Shown: one piece after another, positions 1-10,931 of the stretch
Position numbering within the stretch: position 1 is the stretch's first letter
Layout of the letters: each line of letters opens with the position of its first letter
Notes under the pieces: generated by a model
Databases searched by the model: none
Seen by the model: the letters and a program-made list of their open reading frames with translations, nothing else
Told to the model about the DNA's origin: nothing
From: Atherinomorus stipes
Lineage: Eukaryota; Chordata; Actinopteri; Atheriniformes; Atherinidae
NCBI GenBank assembly: GCA_023101725.1
Contig: JALJCO010008701.1
Coordinates: 1 to 64,000, forward strand
Length of the DNA: 64,000 nt
Direction of reading: 5' to 3'
Translations under genes and position numbers: made by a program

Positions 1-27
1 TTGCAGCTACCTAGCAGCGCATTCCAG

Positions 28-30
<3 letters not shown>

Positions 31-62
<32 letters not shown>

Positions 63-250
63 TGCATAGTTATGCATGTGTTATATGCATATGCATATAA
101 CACATGTGTTATATGCATATAATGTGTTATATGTTATATAATATAACATATAACATATTATACAACACATATAACATGTGTTATATGTTATATGTGTTAT
201 ATAACACATGTGTTATATGTTATATGCATAGTTATGCATGTGCATAGTTT
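31..250. repeat. Poly-T tract followed by AT-rich palindromic simple repeat
   Basis: A run of about 31 T is followed by roughly 190 bases of alternating purine-pyrimidine sequence built from overlapping copies of ATAACACATGTGTTATAT, TATGCATA and AACATATAA. Most of the units are self-complementary, so the block can form many alternative hairpins. It lies in an intron of the minus-strand semaphorin gene. No coding potential is seen. Confidence 0.8.
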
Positions 251-577
251 TACATGTTGCTCCATCCACCATCATCACTTTTCTATGAATGCTCCTGATT
301 TTTAAAATGCATGAACCAGTGAGGACACTCAGATCCTCTGGCATGAGTCTGTTCAAAGCGTAAGACTGAAATATTTCTGATGAGAAAGCTAGAATAACTC
401 ACTAGCAGACCTGAGAACAGCTGGAAGCATGGAAATATTGAAATGTGAATTTAAGCTGCAGAACCTCATTACATTATATTACATTTTTAGGTGCTAGCTT
501 AAATCTTTTTATGCAAATGCTTTTTTTTCCCCATGTAGATTTTAATTGACCATTATCGTCTCAACAGCAGCACTTAC

Positions 578-1111
578 CGCAGCCTTTTTGACTGAGATGT
601 TGTTGATATCCAGAGCATAGACGGCCTCTCTTGCCCCCAGCAGCAACACACCCAGGTCATCTCTGATCAGCATAGTTGAATAGTTGAAGATCCCGTCTTC
701 TCTGAACAACTTCAGACCATCTACCCAGAAAAAAAATCTGCATTACTGAACTGAGCTTTGCTCTCCTGCAACATTTCAGCAGCTGTGACTGATTGCTGTT
801 GGAGAAAATGCTCCTATAGCAAAAAGTCAAATGCTAATTCAGTGAGAAACTAATAAACTTGTCCCTGCAGGCAGCAAAGAGAAAATATATAGCAGCTTGA
901 GGCACTACTTGATAATATAGCATATTATATAGTACATAAACTTCTGATATTAAATTTTCCTAGCACAGGGATGCTTTAAAAATATGAGGATTTGTGACTC
1001 ACTTTGGTAGGGGACGGTGTTTCGTGGGACACAATAGTGAGCGTTGAGTGCACTAAAACAAACATGGAGCATCAATCCACAGATGACGCTCAGGGCTGAC
1101 AGAAGATTCAT
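578..1111 (-). CDS. Class 4 semaphorin, N-terminal two coding exons (gene runs off the left edge)
   Basis: Two exons, 1003-1111 (with the start codon) and 578-720, join in frame (phase 1) to give the first 84 residues of a membrane semaphorin. Residues 1 to about 24 form a hydrophobic signal peptide, followed by CVPRNTVPY. The second exon has the first strands of the Sema propeller: FNYSTMLI, then LLLGAREAVYALDINNIS, which corresponds to the YVGAREAVFALN motif of SEMA4 proteins. Donors (GTGAGT, GTAAGT) and the acceptor are canonical. Class 4 semaphorins are plexin ligands or receptors at the cell surface acting in axon guidance and immune regulation. The N-terminus suggests the fish-type sema4e subgroup, but only 84 residues are visible, so no symbol is assigned. 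The rest of the Sema domain, the PSI and Ig domains, the membrane segment and the tail lie outside the window. Confidence 0.85.
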
Positions 1112-1954
1112 GGCTCAGAGTCGAGGAAGAGCTTAACGGCCCAGCTTTGCCACCAAAGCACCAAATCAGAGGCAGAACATGGTCCAAATTCTCAGTCCAT
1201 ATGCCGTTACACCGTGGCAATGTGGCCGTCCTGGACATGTGCCATCCTGGCACGAGTCCTGTTAGTTTACAGACCCTCTGATGTCGATTTATTCAGAAGT
1301 TTAACCAGGACCGTGGAGTGCTGCTCAGCCTGCTGCGGTGGAGTTTGAAGTCGGTGGGTATCTATGTCGGCGTTAGCCTCCAGCGCAGTGCTAATGAGAT
1401 GCTGGTGTCCTCTCTAGAAGGAGGAGCAGGAGCCATACTGCCCGGCTAGTGGTGAGGGATGCTGGAGGAGATCATTTCCACGGTTCTGGGAAAGAATATG
1501 AGAATATCTATGAAATAATCAGAGAAACCAATGAAATAAAAAGACTGACTTCATTACTGAAGTTGCAAATCTTTCCACTTTCTCTGTATCATGCCCAAGA
1601 TTCATGGATAATTATCAAGCAGGGCTGTACAAAGATGTGATAACTGTGCATGTCAGTGACTGAAAGATGGACGACTTTCGATCCTGACTTTAACAAACCA
1701 GCTGAAATCTGTGACAAGGCAGCAACTTGATATAATGATAGTAGTGAAAAGTAGTGCACTATTAATCATTAAAAAAAAAATCGCAATCCCAATTCACACA
1801 TACATGTGATCTCATTTCTACCCACAACGATTCTGAAGCATTTTTAATCACGAGCTGCATCACAAATAAAAGTTTCCATTCTTCCCAGATTTTTTTCAAG
1901 CGCCCTCAAATGCAGCACTGCCATTGTCTCCCCACCCCCAAAACAATGGTAAAG
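1112..1954. other. Leader / intron of the semaphorin gene
   Basis: Bases 1112-1130 extend the start-codon exon as 5' leader; a plausible acceptor lies about 20-35 bases upstream of the ATG on the minus strand. The stretch to about 1440 is somewhat GC-richer and could hold an alternative first exon, but no clear donor or promoter motif was found. Beyond it only AT-rich intron sequence is seen, with a degraded repeat fragment near 1760-1900. Confidence 0.4.
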
Positions 1955-2133
1955 AATAGGTATGTACGTGGAATCGCCCCCCTATCGTTATCGGCCAATA
2001 TCGGCCTTAAAACTGACTATCGGACATCGGCCACCCCACCGATATTTAACGCCGTTTCTAAAGACTAAAAAAAAAAAAAAAAAAAACTTCTTCTTCAAAA
2101 ACTTCTTATTTAGACTTTAAAACTTCTAAAGAC

Positions 2134-2423
2134 TAGGGGTGGGAAAAAATATTGATACACTGAAACATCGCTGATATTATACTGACATTTAAAAACGTGA
2201 TATCGATCTATTTTACTCATGAAATCTCGTGGTATTTCATCATTCTGTTACGAAATCTTGCGAGAATTCACAAAATATTGTGAGATTTTGTAATAGAACA
2301 ATGAAATCTTGCAAGATTTTGTAAATAAAATCAATCTATACCGGGTTTTTAAAATATCGATTTGATAATGGCATATGAAAATATTGTGATATTTCAGTAT
2401 ATCGATATTTTTTCCCACCCCTA
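2134..2423. mobile_element. MITE with terminal inverted repeats starting TAGGGGTGGGAAAAAATAT
   Basis: The first 30 or so bases (TAGGGGTGGGAAAAAATAT and onward) are repeated in reverse complement at the right end (ATATTTTTTCCCACCCCTA). The element is 290 bp with no ORF. The inner sequence repeats the word AAATCTTGC/GAGATTT several times. A second, left-truncated copy lies at about 4640-4807. Confidence 0.75.
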
Positions 2424-2488
2424 TTTTTCAAAGTGTCAGGAATGAATAACAAAACTGCCATTTGCAATGACTGCTTATTTTTTTAGCT

Positions 2489-2893
2489 TTAAAGGGACTA
2501 GAGGCAGAAATTAAAAAAAAAACAAACATGCATGTCCATCTTTTAATACTAATGGGTGATGAAGCGCTAAATACCAAAAATAACGTTTCCACCCACGTTT
2601 CTCTCCGTTGCGCTGCCCTGCGAACGTGACGTCAAATGACGCTACATCCGCAGTTTTGATACACGGAGAAGACGGTCGCGGTAAATTCAAACACTGTAAG
2701 CTCGTCAGCAAACAATCCACATCAACTGAAAGACACTAAAAAGTGAAACTACAAAGAAAAAGGTTCGTAAACACCATTATAGCTTCAGTTTGTGCACGCT
2801 CCTGTGACGGCTTGGCTCGTGGTTGCAGCTCCCTGAAGTGCCAGTTGCGGTAGTCGCAAATTTTGTTTCTTAATCTTGCCTCAAGTCCCTTAA
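2489..2893. mobile_element. piggyBac-like MITE (TTAA-flanked), copy 1
   Basis: The element starts TTAAAGGGACTAGAGGC and ends with the near-complement GCCTCAAGTCCCTTAA, so it is flanked by TTAA and has terminal inverted repeats of about 25 bp. TTAA target duplication is the hallmark of the piggyBac superfamily. There is no coding sequence. It contains the palindrome TGACGTCA (2627-2634), a perfect CRE/ATF core. A longer relative sits in fsd1 intron 10 at 31284-31970. Confidence 0.65.
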
Positions 2894-2980
2894 ATATCGT
2901 TGTCGGGTATTGGCCAATGAATTTTAAAATATCGGCATATCGGATATCGGCCAAAATTCCAATATCGTGCATCCCTAGTT

Positions 2981-5900
2981 AAGAACTCCAACTATGCATC
3001 TGTCAAAGAAGTGCTCCAGCAAAGCTCTTCTGCAAACACGTTTAAGTTTGAACTACCTTTTGAATAGGTTGTCTTGTTTGTTTAGATGACTTTTATATGT
3101 GCAATAAAAAAGTTTTTGCAAAAAAAAAAAAATCGTGCCAGAGAATTGTGATCTCAATTTTAAGCAAAAAAAATAAATCGTGATTCACATTTCCCCCAGA
3201 ATTGTGCAGCCCTAGTGAAAAGAGACAAAAGCCTAGCACAAAAGTTATATTGAATGACATTAAATGACAACATTCTGCTTTCTGATTCTGTCTAATATAA
3301 TATCTTGTTGCTCCAGACACGTTTGCAGCTGTATCTCTGACAACTCATAACAGTAAACTTCACATAGGAAGCTGACGTTAAGTGAAAATCTGCAGAGTGC
3401 CATGTTAACCTACCAACCCCCACACACACACACTTCCCCTCTCAGTATCTTCCTGTCCTTCTCCCTGATAAGAGCCGGCTTCCTTTTGGCTCAGTAGGGT
3501 TCAAGCAGCAGAGGGGGATCAGTTCAGGTTTGGGCATGCATGCAGATTGCTGTCATTCACTGCTTCAGCAACTCATGCAGAATGGAGTTTTACCACATTT
3601 TTGTTGAGCTTTGTGTCTGCTTTGACTAACTGAGCCGCGCAGCCTCATTCAAAATTCATCAAGGTGTTTCATCTCAGAATAACGCACAAAGCTCACATGA
3701 AAGTGGACTCGCCAATAAAATAAATAAATAAATAAATAAAACACTATTTGAGCGCAGTGTTCTCAGAAGCGGCAGCGCCACACGACTGTTTTGCAACCGT
3801 TATTTCGATTTGAGCTCCCAGAGGAAAATATACAGCAGATTCTTTTACAGAGATGCTTCCTTTGAAACACACCACAGAGTTCTCGGCTGTTGACAGAAAC
3901 CAAAATGACAGCCTCCATATTTCCTCGAGAGACAGCTGGGCGCTCACACTTCTGAGCAACCTCAGTTTTTAACATGCATTTTGCAACTAACAACCGTGCT
4001 CCCACCTCGTTGTTATTTGGAGCGAGGGGGGACGAGCTGCTGCATGCGTAGGACTGCTCGTCTGTTGTCAGAGTGGCAACGTTTCCCCCCTCAGGGTGCT
4101 GGGAGGTTGAGCTCCACAGCTCAAAGGAATGACTGCAAGCTTTTTTCTGACATATAGCTTCAAACAGCGTAGACAGGTAGGCATGGCTGCAATAATAGGA
4201 AAGCATGCAGCAGTTGTGCACTTTTTCCCCCTACTGTGTTTATCCAGGGACACATTCATGCACACACTTGTGAACAGGTGGGCAAGGTAAAAGAAAGGGG
4301 GGGAAAATCCACGGCTGAAGAATTTACAAGTCACACACAGCTGACTGTTCTGACAACTGAAGTGAAAAATAGTGGACCGCATTGTAGAAACAGTGGGTAT
4401 TAAAAACGCTGGGGTAAAGTTGGGTATTTTCATAACCCAACATATCTGGACCAAAAAGGCTCATGGGAAATTAAGATTCAGCAGGAATTTAACATTTTAT
4501 GATTGTTCTCCTATAAATTTGAGGTATGTGCTTTGCCGCCTTTGTTATATTCACATTCAGAGGAAGTTGTTGAGAAATTCTGTTTTGTTTGGGTTTTAAA
4601 ATTGGCACCATGACCATGAAGGACAGTAAGGGGAGTAGGATCTCGCGGCATTTTGTAAATTCTCATGAGATTTCGTAACAAAACAATCATATTTCGCCAG
4701 ATTTCATTAGTAAAATAGATCGATACTGCATTTTTAAATATAGACATGGTATTGGCATATAAAAATATTGCAATATTTCAGTGTATTGATATTTTTTCCC
4801 ACCCTTATTAAATAATCATGTGATCCCCTTTTAGTCAGTCGAGGTGCAGCCGGGTCATTATGAAAAAATTAAGCAAAAGAATTTGCACAACTAATACCGC
4901 GATATAACGATGCGTAAATATCATATCGTTACATGATATATCGCGACATCATATCAGTATATTGCACAGCCGTAGCAAGGAGATAAACTGACCACCATAT
5001 GTGCTCACTGTATGATGTGTGGCACAAAACCTTAGTGACACATTAAATGTTCATGTTGCTGATCAATGAAAAACTTCTGAAACAGAAACTTAACTTGAGA
5101 AAAATTGAGAAAAACAAAGCATGCACCAGAATAATAGCAAATCAATTAGTTTATTCCAAAATGGAAAAAGTAAGTTGTAACTAAGGAAAGAAATTGATTA
5201 CGGTCTTTGTTATGAATTATAATTTTATTTGTATGAATTCAATTTCTTTCTTTGTCTTACGGTGAAAGATATATTTCCAGTAAATCAAAATTTATGGTTT
5301 CAACCACATCATAAATTTAATCTGAGAAAAAAAAATGATAAATTTAGATGTAACAGTTTACAGTGTTTTTTAAAAAGTTGAACCAAAGTATCTTTTTTTT
5401 AGCACATAACTTGCTGTTGCCTGACAAACAATTTTTAAAAAACATTTTACAGTTTCTTTAACTCCGTTTAGGACTTCAGTTTCCTTGAGGATGAAGGATG
5501 TTTTACTGCTGATTAATTCTTCACCATCTCCACTAGATAGTTGTTCCTTTTATTTGTGTTGCTTGGCACAGATCGGGTAGCCTACAGCGGTCTGAAAGAC
5601 TGGAAAAAAACTACAACCAACCCAGTCAGCAGGGGTGGGTATAGCTTTTTGTTTTGTTTTTTTTGGTGGTGGTGTATGTATGTGTGTGAGTGTGTGTCTA
5701 TGGGGGGGGGGGGGGGGGGGGGCAAATGCAGAGACTGGAAAAAGGGTGAAAAAAATGTGCCACGTGTAAATAAGGCCATTGAACAAATCTTTTAAAAAAG
5801 AAAATGAATAAATAAATATAAAGGTTCTAGACGTTTAGAAAGCGGTGGCCATCTAGATTTCCATTCCCACCATGAGGCCCAGCTCGGTATGACACAGGAC

Positions 5901-6115
5901 AGCACATATTTTTTTCCTGTTTCCATGGGGATGCCAGAATATCTAATCTGATCCATCTTAATTTTTGGTGAGTTTTCCATTGAGGTTCCAATCTTAACCC
6001 TTAAAGGCATATGCCACCTCTGGGTGAAATTGAGCCTCCCCCTTAAGCAGTTCCCTGAGTTGAACAAGTGGGCAGAAGCGTTTTCTTGCTGACCAGTCAT
6101 TCTCTGAATCTGCCA
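2981..6115. other. Semaphorin intron with MITE fragments and a poly-G tract
   Basis: No gene is seen. Fragments include a terminus-like stretch ending CAGCCCTAG near 3110-3215, CA and TAAA microsatellites (3419-3434, 3717-3740), a left-truncated copy of the TAGGGGTGGG MITE (about 4640-4807), an ATATCG-rich transposon end (about 4885-4978) and a run of 21 G at 5702-5722. Short ORFs across the G run and at 3744-4454 have no recognisable domain. Confidence 0.5.
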
Positions 6116-6558
6116 GCACTGACTTTAGCTTAGCTTAGCGTAGTTGCTGTAATCTGGCGTATCCAACTAGCACCTCTTGGCGAAAGTGAACTAACTAACT
6201 CAATGCTGCGAAAGTACAGACCAATCAAAGGCCGATCTCAGGATAAGCAACACGGATAGTAGCAAAGGCAGCACACATGTGCAGCATCTGGTGGCAACCA
6301 TGTTTACGGAAGTTGGGGATGCTGCGCATGTGTGCTGCCTTTACTACTATCAGCATTGCTTTGCCTGTGATCCACATATAGTTCCACTAACCAGTCCTAT
6401 GATGTGAAATCGGCTTTTTGTTTGTACTCGATCAGAATGTGCGGGTCACGAAACATAATTGGAAAAAAATCTTGAGTTAATTAGTTCACTTTCTCCAAGA
6501 GGTGCTAGTTGGATACGCCAGATTACAGCAACTACGCTAAGCTAAACTAAAGTCAGTG
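6116..6558. mobile_element. Foldback element A (about 87 bp arms)
   Basis: The arm at 6116-6202 (CACTGACTTTAGCTTAGCTT onward) is repeated in reverse complement at 6472-6558. Inside, a second inverted pair (about 6255-6290 and 6318-6352, containing GGCAGCACACATGTGCAGCAT) extends the fold toward the centre. No ORF with a recognisable product is present. This is a non-autonomous foldback DNA element lying in the semaphorin intron. Confidence 0.75.
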
Positions 6559-7070
6559 CATGAAATACGTTCATTTACTCACCCAGACAGTTTTGGTGCA
6601 ACTTGAATTCCTTCAGAGATCAGCATATGCCCAATATAATGGAAGTGATGGGGCAACAGCGCGCAGCCTCTAAATAAGGCATTATCTGCCACAAACTCCT
6701 TCATTTCACCAATGTTTTGTTACAAAACATTAGTCGGACACCCCCCCCTCCCCCGTATGCTCGAAGTGGCTTTTTTGTGGTGATTCATCCTTATTTACAG
6801 ACATTTGTTATGGTGTTGCATAATAGTGACATCATCAAAGCCGCCACAGTAAAAATGTCTGTAAATAAGGACGAATCACTAATGTTTCGTAACAAAACAT
6901 TAGTGAAATGAAGGAGTTTGTGGCAGATAATGCCTCATTTAGAGGCTGCGTGCGGTTGCTCCATCACTTCCATTATATTGGGCATACGCTGATCTCGAGT
7001 GGATCTAGTATCTCCCTAATTAATTCAAGTTGCATCAAAACTGTCTGGGTGAGTAAATGAACATACTTCA
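6559..7070. mobile_element. Foldback element B (about 170 bp arms), abutting element A
   Basis: The left arm (about 6559-6730, starting with a TTCATTTACTCACCCAGACAG-like end) is matched in reverse complement by the right arm (about 6885-7070). An inner pair (CTTATTTACAGACATTT near 6790 and its complement near 6855) continues the fold, leaving a short loop. The two arms differ at scattered positions, so this is an aged insertion. Its left end meets the right end of element A. Confidence 0.75.
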
Positions 7071-7839
7071 TGCTAGAAAATAGGTCCAGATTGAAGGGAA
7101 AAAAACAGCTTCCCTTTAAGGATGGCGTTTTATTGGCAAAAAGAACAAAGCGGGAAGAGCCGCATGTTTAAAAAAAGGCAAGATGCCAAGAATGAAGAAA
7201 ACAAACAGCTGGATGTCCACCATTCTGGTCCTTGGTTAATGTGTTGTGTTCTTTATCATTATGATTCAAGAAAGGTGTATAACTGGCGCGTACATCACTA
7301 TCTGGCTGATAGGTCAAGGTTTACTGTACCAGAGGACTCAACAAGTAAGGCCAATTTTGTGAAAGCAAGTAGCCAATAATTTTTTTTTTTTTCATTAAAA
7401 AACTACTTTACTTGGGATGATTCTGCATTATATATCTTTAATCACTGTTGCAGATACATTTATACAGTACCTCATTGATGAACGGAAAAACTTTGAGCCG
7501 AATAACACTTCTGCAGCATTCATGGCCATTTAGCTTTGTACACCTTGACATCTGTTAGTTTTATGACTTTTATACTCTCTTCATAAAATGTGAACTGTTT
7601 GAACAGACAAATAATATCACCCGCATAAGCAGCTGGTGAGTTGATGCTGTATGAATACTGCATTATGATCAAGAACAAGGTAGTACTGATGCAGAACAAA
7701 ATAGAAATACATTATGTGCTATGTTCACTTGCGCTTGGGCATCTGAGTTTAGCCCAGGTGAAGGTCAGTTTACACCCAACATTTGTTAGAAATTGATTAG
7801 ATGTTTCACTTCACTGTACTAGTTAGTTCAACAGAATTT

Positions 7840-8080
7840 AAGATGACCGTGATGTCATTCATGGGGAGAATTGTCCCCATGAAAATGTTTATTTTGCCAA
7901 AAGTCAATAATCCGTTTTCAATAATTCCCATCAAACCAACCTCCACCTGGATTCATACGTACATCAGCCATTTTCTCTGGAAAGACAAATACCATTTACA
8001 AAGTATACACTCAGAGAGTAGGTGGAGGAGTATTACCACACAAACTGCAGTTTCCTACTGCATGTGGTACTTCTTGAGAT
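7840..8080 (+). mobile_element. L1-like LINE fragment (reverse transcriptase C-terminal region)
   Basis: A 93-codon open frame starting at 7801 contains GRIVPMKMFILPKVN, then IIPIKPT and SHFLWKDK, followed by a degraded SRWRSITTQTAVSY. This is the pattern of L1-clade elements downstream of the reverse transcriptase (GRI..IKMNILP ... FIWNNK ... GGL.LPN). Only this small piece remains, without endonuclease or catalytic RT motifs, so it is a dead insertion in the semaphorin intron. Confidence 0.6.
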
Positions 8081-8317
8081 AATGACACCTAAAAATGGAG
8101 GAAAAATAAAGATCCACAGGTTTTGTGTTCCATTGCTGCCTGAATGAGTTCCTAGTTCTGTCTGGTTTCCTGTTTTATTTTGTGGAGTAGTCCATCTCCT
8201 CGTCCTGAAAATTTGTTGAAGTGATCCTTTTCCATGAATGGCTGTTTTCTATCTTTGTCTCCTTTTTCTAGCCTTTTCCTTTCTGTTTAATCTCCTTTCT
8301 TTTTGTCCCCCCCTCAA

Positions 8318-8934
8318 TAATGATGCTCGATTATGAAAAAAAAACTCATTATCACGATTATTTTGATCAATATCTAAGTCATGATTATTCAAACTAATAA
8401 TTTATTTAGCTTTTTTTTCTCTCTCAAACAATACTTCATTGATCATTTACGCAAAACGTTCAGACTGAAAATAAATGTAGGCTATAAATATGTACCGATT
8501 TAGCCGTTTTGCAGTGTATAAAACATTATATGAATAAAATAGATATACATTGAACATTAAATAATTGCAAAAAACCAGAAAAACACACATGTATCCAAAA
8601 TAGAAAAATTGATCCAGCTGTTCTGCAGTTTGTCTATATTTGAAGAATAAAATAAATATTCTTATTTACATAAGAAATATCCCAAAATAAACTTTTTAAG
8701 CTTTAGTTCAATGCTAGAACATTCCAAATCTAACATTTTTGTTAAGGACACCCAACAAATTACCTTTGTAAGCCACTGAAATTAATTTTAACTCAAAATT
8801 AATTTTCAGAAATTGTGTAAACGAAAATGGCAAAAAAAAAAGAAAAAAGTTTAAACTGGATTATAGGGGTTTGGAGATCGTTTCACACAAAAATTGAAAT
8901 CACGATCAAATTTCGATTAATTGCACAGCCCTAT
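8318..8934. mobile_element. hAT-like MITE remnant ending in GCACAGCCCTA
   Basis: The right end (GATTAATTGCACAGCCCTA) and the left end (AATGATGCTCGATTATGA) are imperfect inverted complements of the type seen at many fish hAT-derived MITEs. The interior is AT-rich with no ORF. Borders are approximate. Confidence 0.45.
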
Positions 8935-9059
8935 TCAGCTGTAAGTACTACTTCAGTAATACTGAAAAGCTTCTATTTTCATAATTTATGAAAAAAAATG
9001 TTGAAATGAAGCTGCTGCTACAAAGCTTAGTATGTCATAAACTGATGCTGGGATTTTTT

Positions 9060-10791
9060 CCTAAAGGGTGCCCAAACTTTTGCATACCACTGTAAGTATC
9101 AAGATGGGTCTGATATCCATAAATCCCCTCTTGGCAAAGCAACTTTTTTCAGCATAACAATGCAGCCAGACTGTCATTCTGCTTTCTACGATACTGGACA
9201 GGACTAAATAAATAAATGGAAATTGAAAAACATAAAAAAGATGCCCATGATGTGGAGACTTGAAGCCTTAAACATGTGATGATCTCGTAGGAAACGTCTT
9301 CTTGTATCTACAAAAAATTATGTGAACGCATATTTGTTGGTTCTGGATAAATTGCCATGGAAAAAGGCATAGATGTAATCCTAATAATTTCTCAACATAG
9401 CAAAGTGAACTTATTTTTAAAGAAAATCCTCCCAGATACAAATTATTATTCAGGGTAGTGCGTTCCTTTTCATCTCTGAACATCTGAGAGAAGGATCTTA
9501 AGATTTTATTTTGCCAGATTCGGTTTCCACATTTGTGAGTTGCATGTTTTTGGATGGTTTAAAAAAAAAACAAAAAAAAAACTTCCTTCTATCTGTGTTT
9601 TTCAATTAATCAGGAAGGGGCCACCCATGACCCGTTTGACCCTTACCTCATTGGTCAAGGTTACTCAACATCTTTGTGAGACTTAACAGCTTACCGGCAT
9701 TAATATCTTAATACTTTAATACACATTACAAAGTGAGTGATTATGTTATTAAGTTATTAATGGCACACCTTTATCAACCCCAGGGAGTCATTAATAAAGG
9801 ACTGTGGAATTGGATGAATGGGTCTAATGATATATCTCATAATGTGAATTATTTATTCACCTTAAAGACACCTCACAGTGGCCTTTGTGTCAGGTAAGCT
9901 TTACCGTAAAGAGCCCTCTTCTCACTTCTTCCACATTCATTTGTTTTTTTGTTTCATGTTGGGTCATATGTTTGACACCTCAGTGACCATGACAACAAGA
10001 AACTGACGTCAAAATCTGGCGCACTCCTGAAGTCAAAGAACACGTTTTGAAAAGCAGGTGTGAAATCCATTTGTCTTTTCTTTAAAGGGGATACATAATG
10101 TTTCCAGTACAACCAGCAAAACCAGCTCATTAAATTTACAACAGCTCTGAATATATGGATGTTCTCCTTTACTAAAACCCTCCAGCACGTCATCGAGACA
10201 GCGGATACTATAGCATCTGCATACCGTGACATTTCTTCAAAGTGACGTTTGAAGTCTGCTTTGAACGTCAGAGTTGTTGTCAGGAACAAAACTGGAGCAA
10301 CCAACACGAGTGTGACTAACATAGTTTCTTTACATCAAGATCTAAATGTCAGTTAAGATATCCTGCCGGGAGGGGTTTACTCATCAAACACCCCAACGTG
10401 AACAGCTGGGCATAAAAAAAAAAAGCTGAACATGAACTAGTGGAGGAGCCCTGCAGCAGTATCTCCAGACACTCCAACCACTTGAAGCATGGCGATATTT
10501 ATAGCCAGTTCAGGAGCCTCTGCTGCATCTACAGTCGTTTTCAGAACAACTGCATGCTGTGTGCAAAGCAAATCTCCACACGGCAGTGTCAGGGACATGC
10601 ACAGACACGCAGGCTTGTTGTTATCATCCAAGTAAGTCAAAACATGTCAAAAAAAAAGAGGAAAAAAACTGGGCGAACAGTCAAACAGGTGGAGTGAGCC
10701 ACGACTGCGTAGGCACAGGCTTTAGAGTACAACGTCCTCATATATACGGTTACATGACGCGTCTGTATGGGCGAGGCTGTTACTGATTTAC
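9060..10791. other. Semaphorin intron, no recognised gene; Tc1-type terminus fragment
   Basis: Bases 9060-9095 read GTGCCCAAACTTTTGCATAC and onward to CACTGTA, a stretch typical of a Tc1-like terminal repeat; no partner was found nearby. The minus-strand open frame at 9954-10322 (122 codons) has a hydrophobic start but no domain and no clear splice context; it is not called as a gene. Confidence 0.4.
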
Positions 10792-10931
10792 CTGCACTAA
10801 CCGTTTTGAGTCGCTTGCTTTTTGCATGTTGCCCCGTTTGTCTTTGTCCGCCGGGCTGCCAGCTTTAAGCTGCTGTCCTCTGGCAGGCTGGCTGGTGAGC
10901 TGGCTCTGATACAGAGTTCCATCACCGGGGC
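10792..10931 (-). other. Candidate 5' leader exon of the semaphorin gene
   Basis: On the minus strand this 140-base segment is bounded by a good acceptor (pyrimidine-rich TTTCCTGTTTAG) and a donor (GCAG then GTAAAT). It is GC-richer than its surroundings. It contains an upstream ATG opening a 41-codon frame that closes with TAG just before the donor, consistent with a leader exon carrying a uORF. It lies between the likely first exon at 12.7 kb and the start-codon exon at 1.0 kb. There is no homology evidence; the exon status is inferred from splice signals only. Confidence 0.45.

Larger units (their letters stand above)
1955..2980. mobile_element. hAT-like non-autonomous element, interrupted by two other MITEs
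   Basis: Both ends are built from repeated ATATCGGCC-type words. The right end reads, on the minus strand, as the common fish terminus starting CTAGGGATGCACGATATT. The left end near 1960-2060 carries the same words in the opposite orientation. The middle is occupied by two other inverted-repeat elements at 2134-2423 and 2489-2893. No transposase is present. The family assignment rests on terminus style only and the left border is approximate. Confidence 0.5.

Noticed and set aside
2736..2972. 78-codon minus-strand frame
   Set aside because: It spans the end of the TTAA-flanked MITE and a hAT-like terminus; no coding signal.
5541..5795. Glycine- and proline-rich frames on both strands
   Set aside because: They are produced by the 21-base G run and neighbouring low-complexity sequence.
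9954..10322. 122-codon minus-strand open frame with a hydrophobic start
   Set aside because: No recognisable domain, no splice context and surrounding sequence is intron-like; chance frame is more likely.
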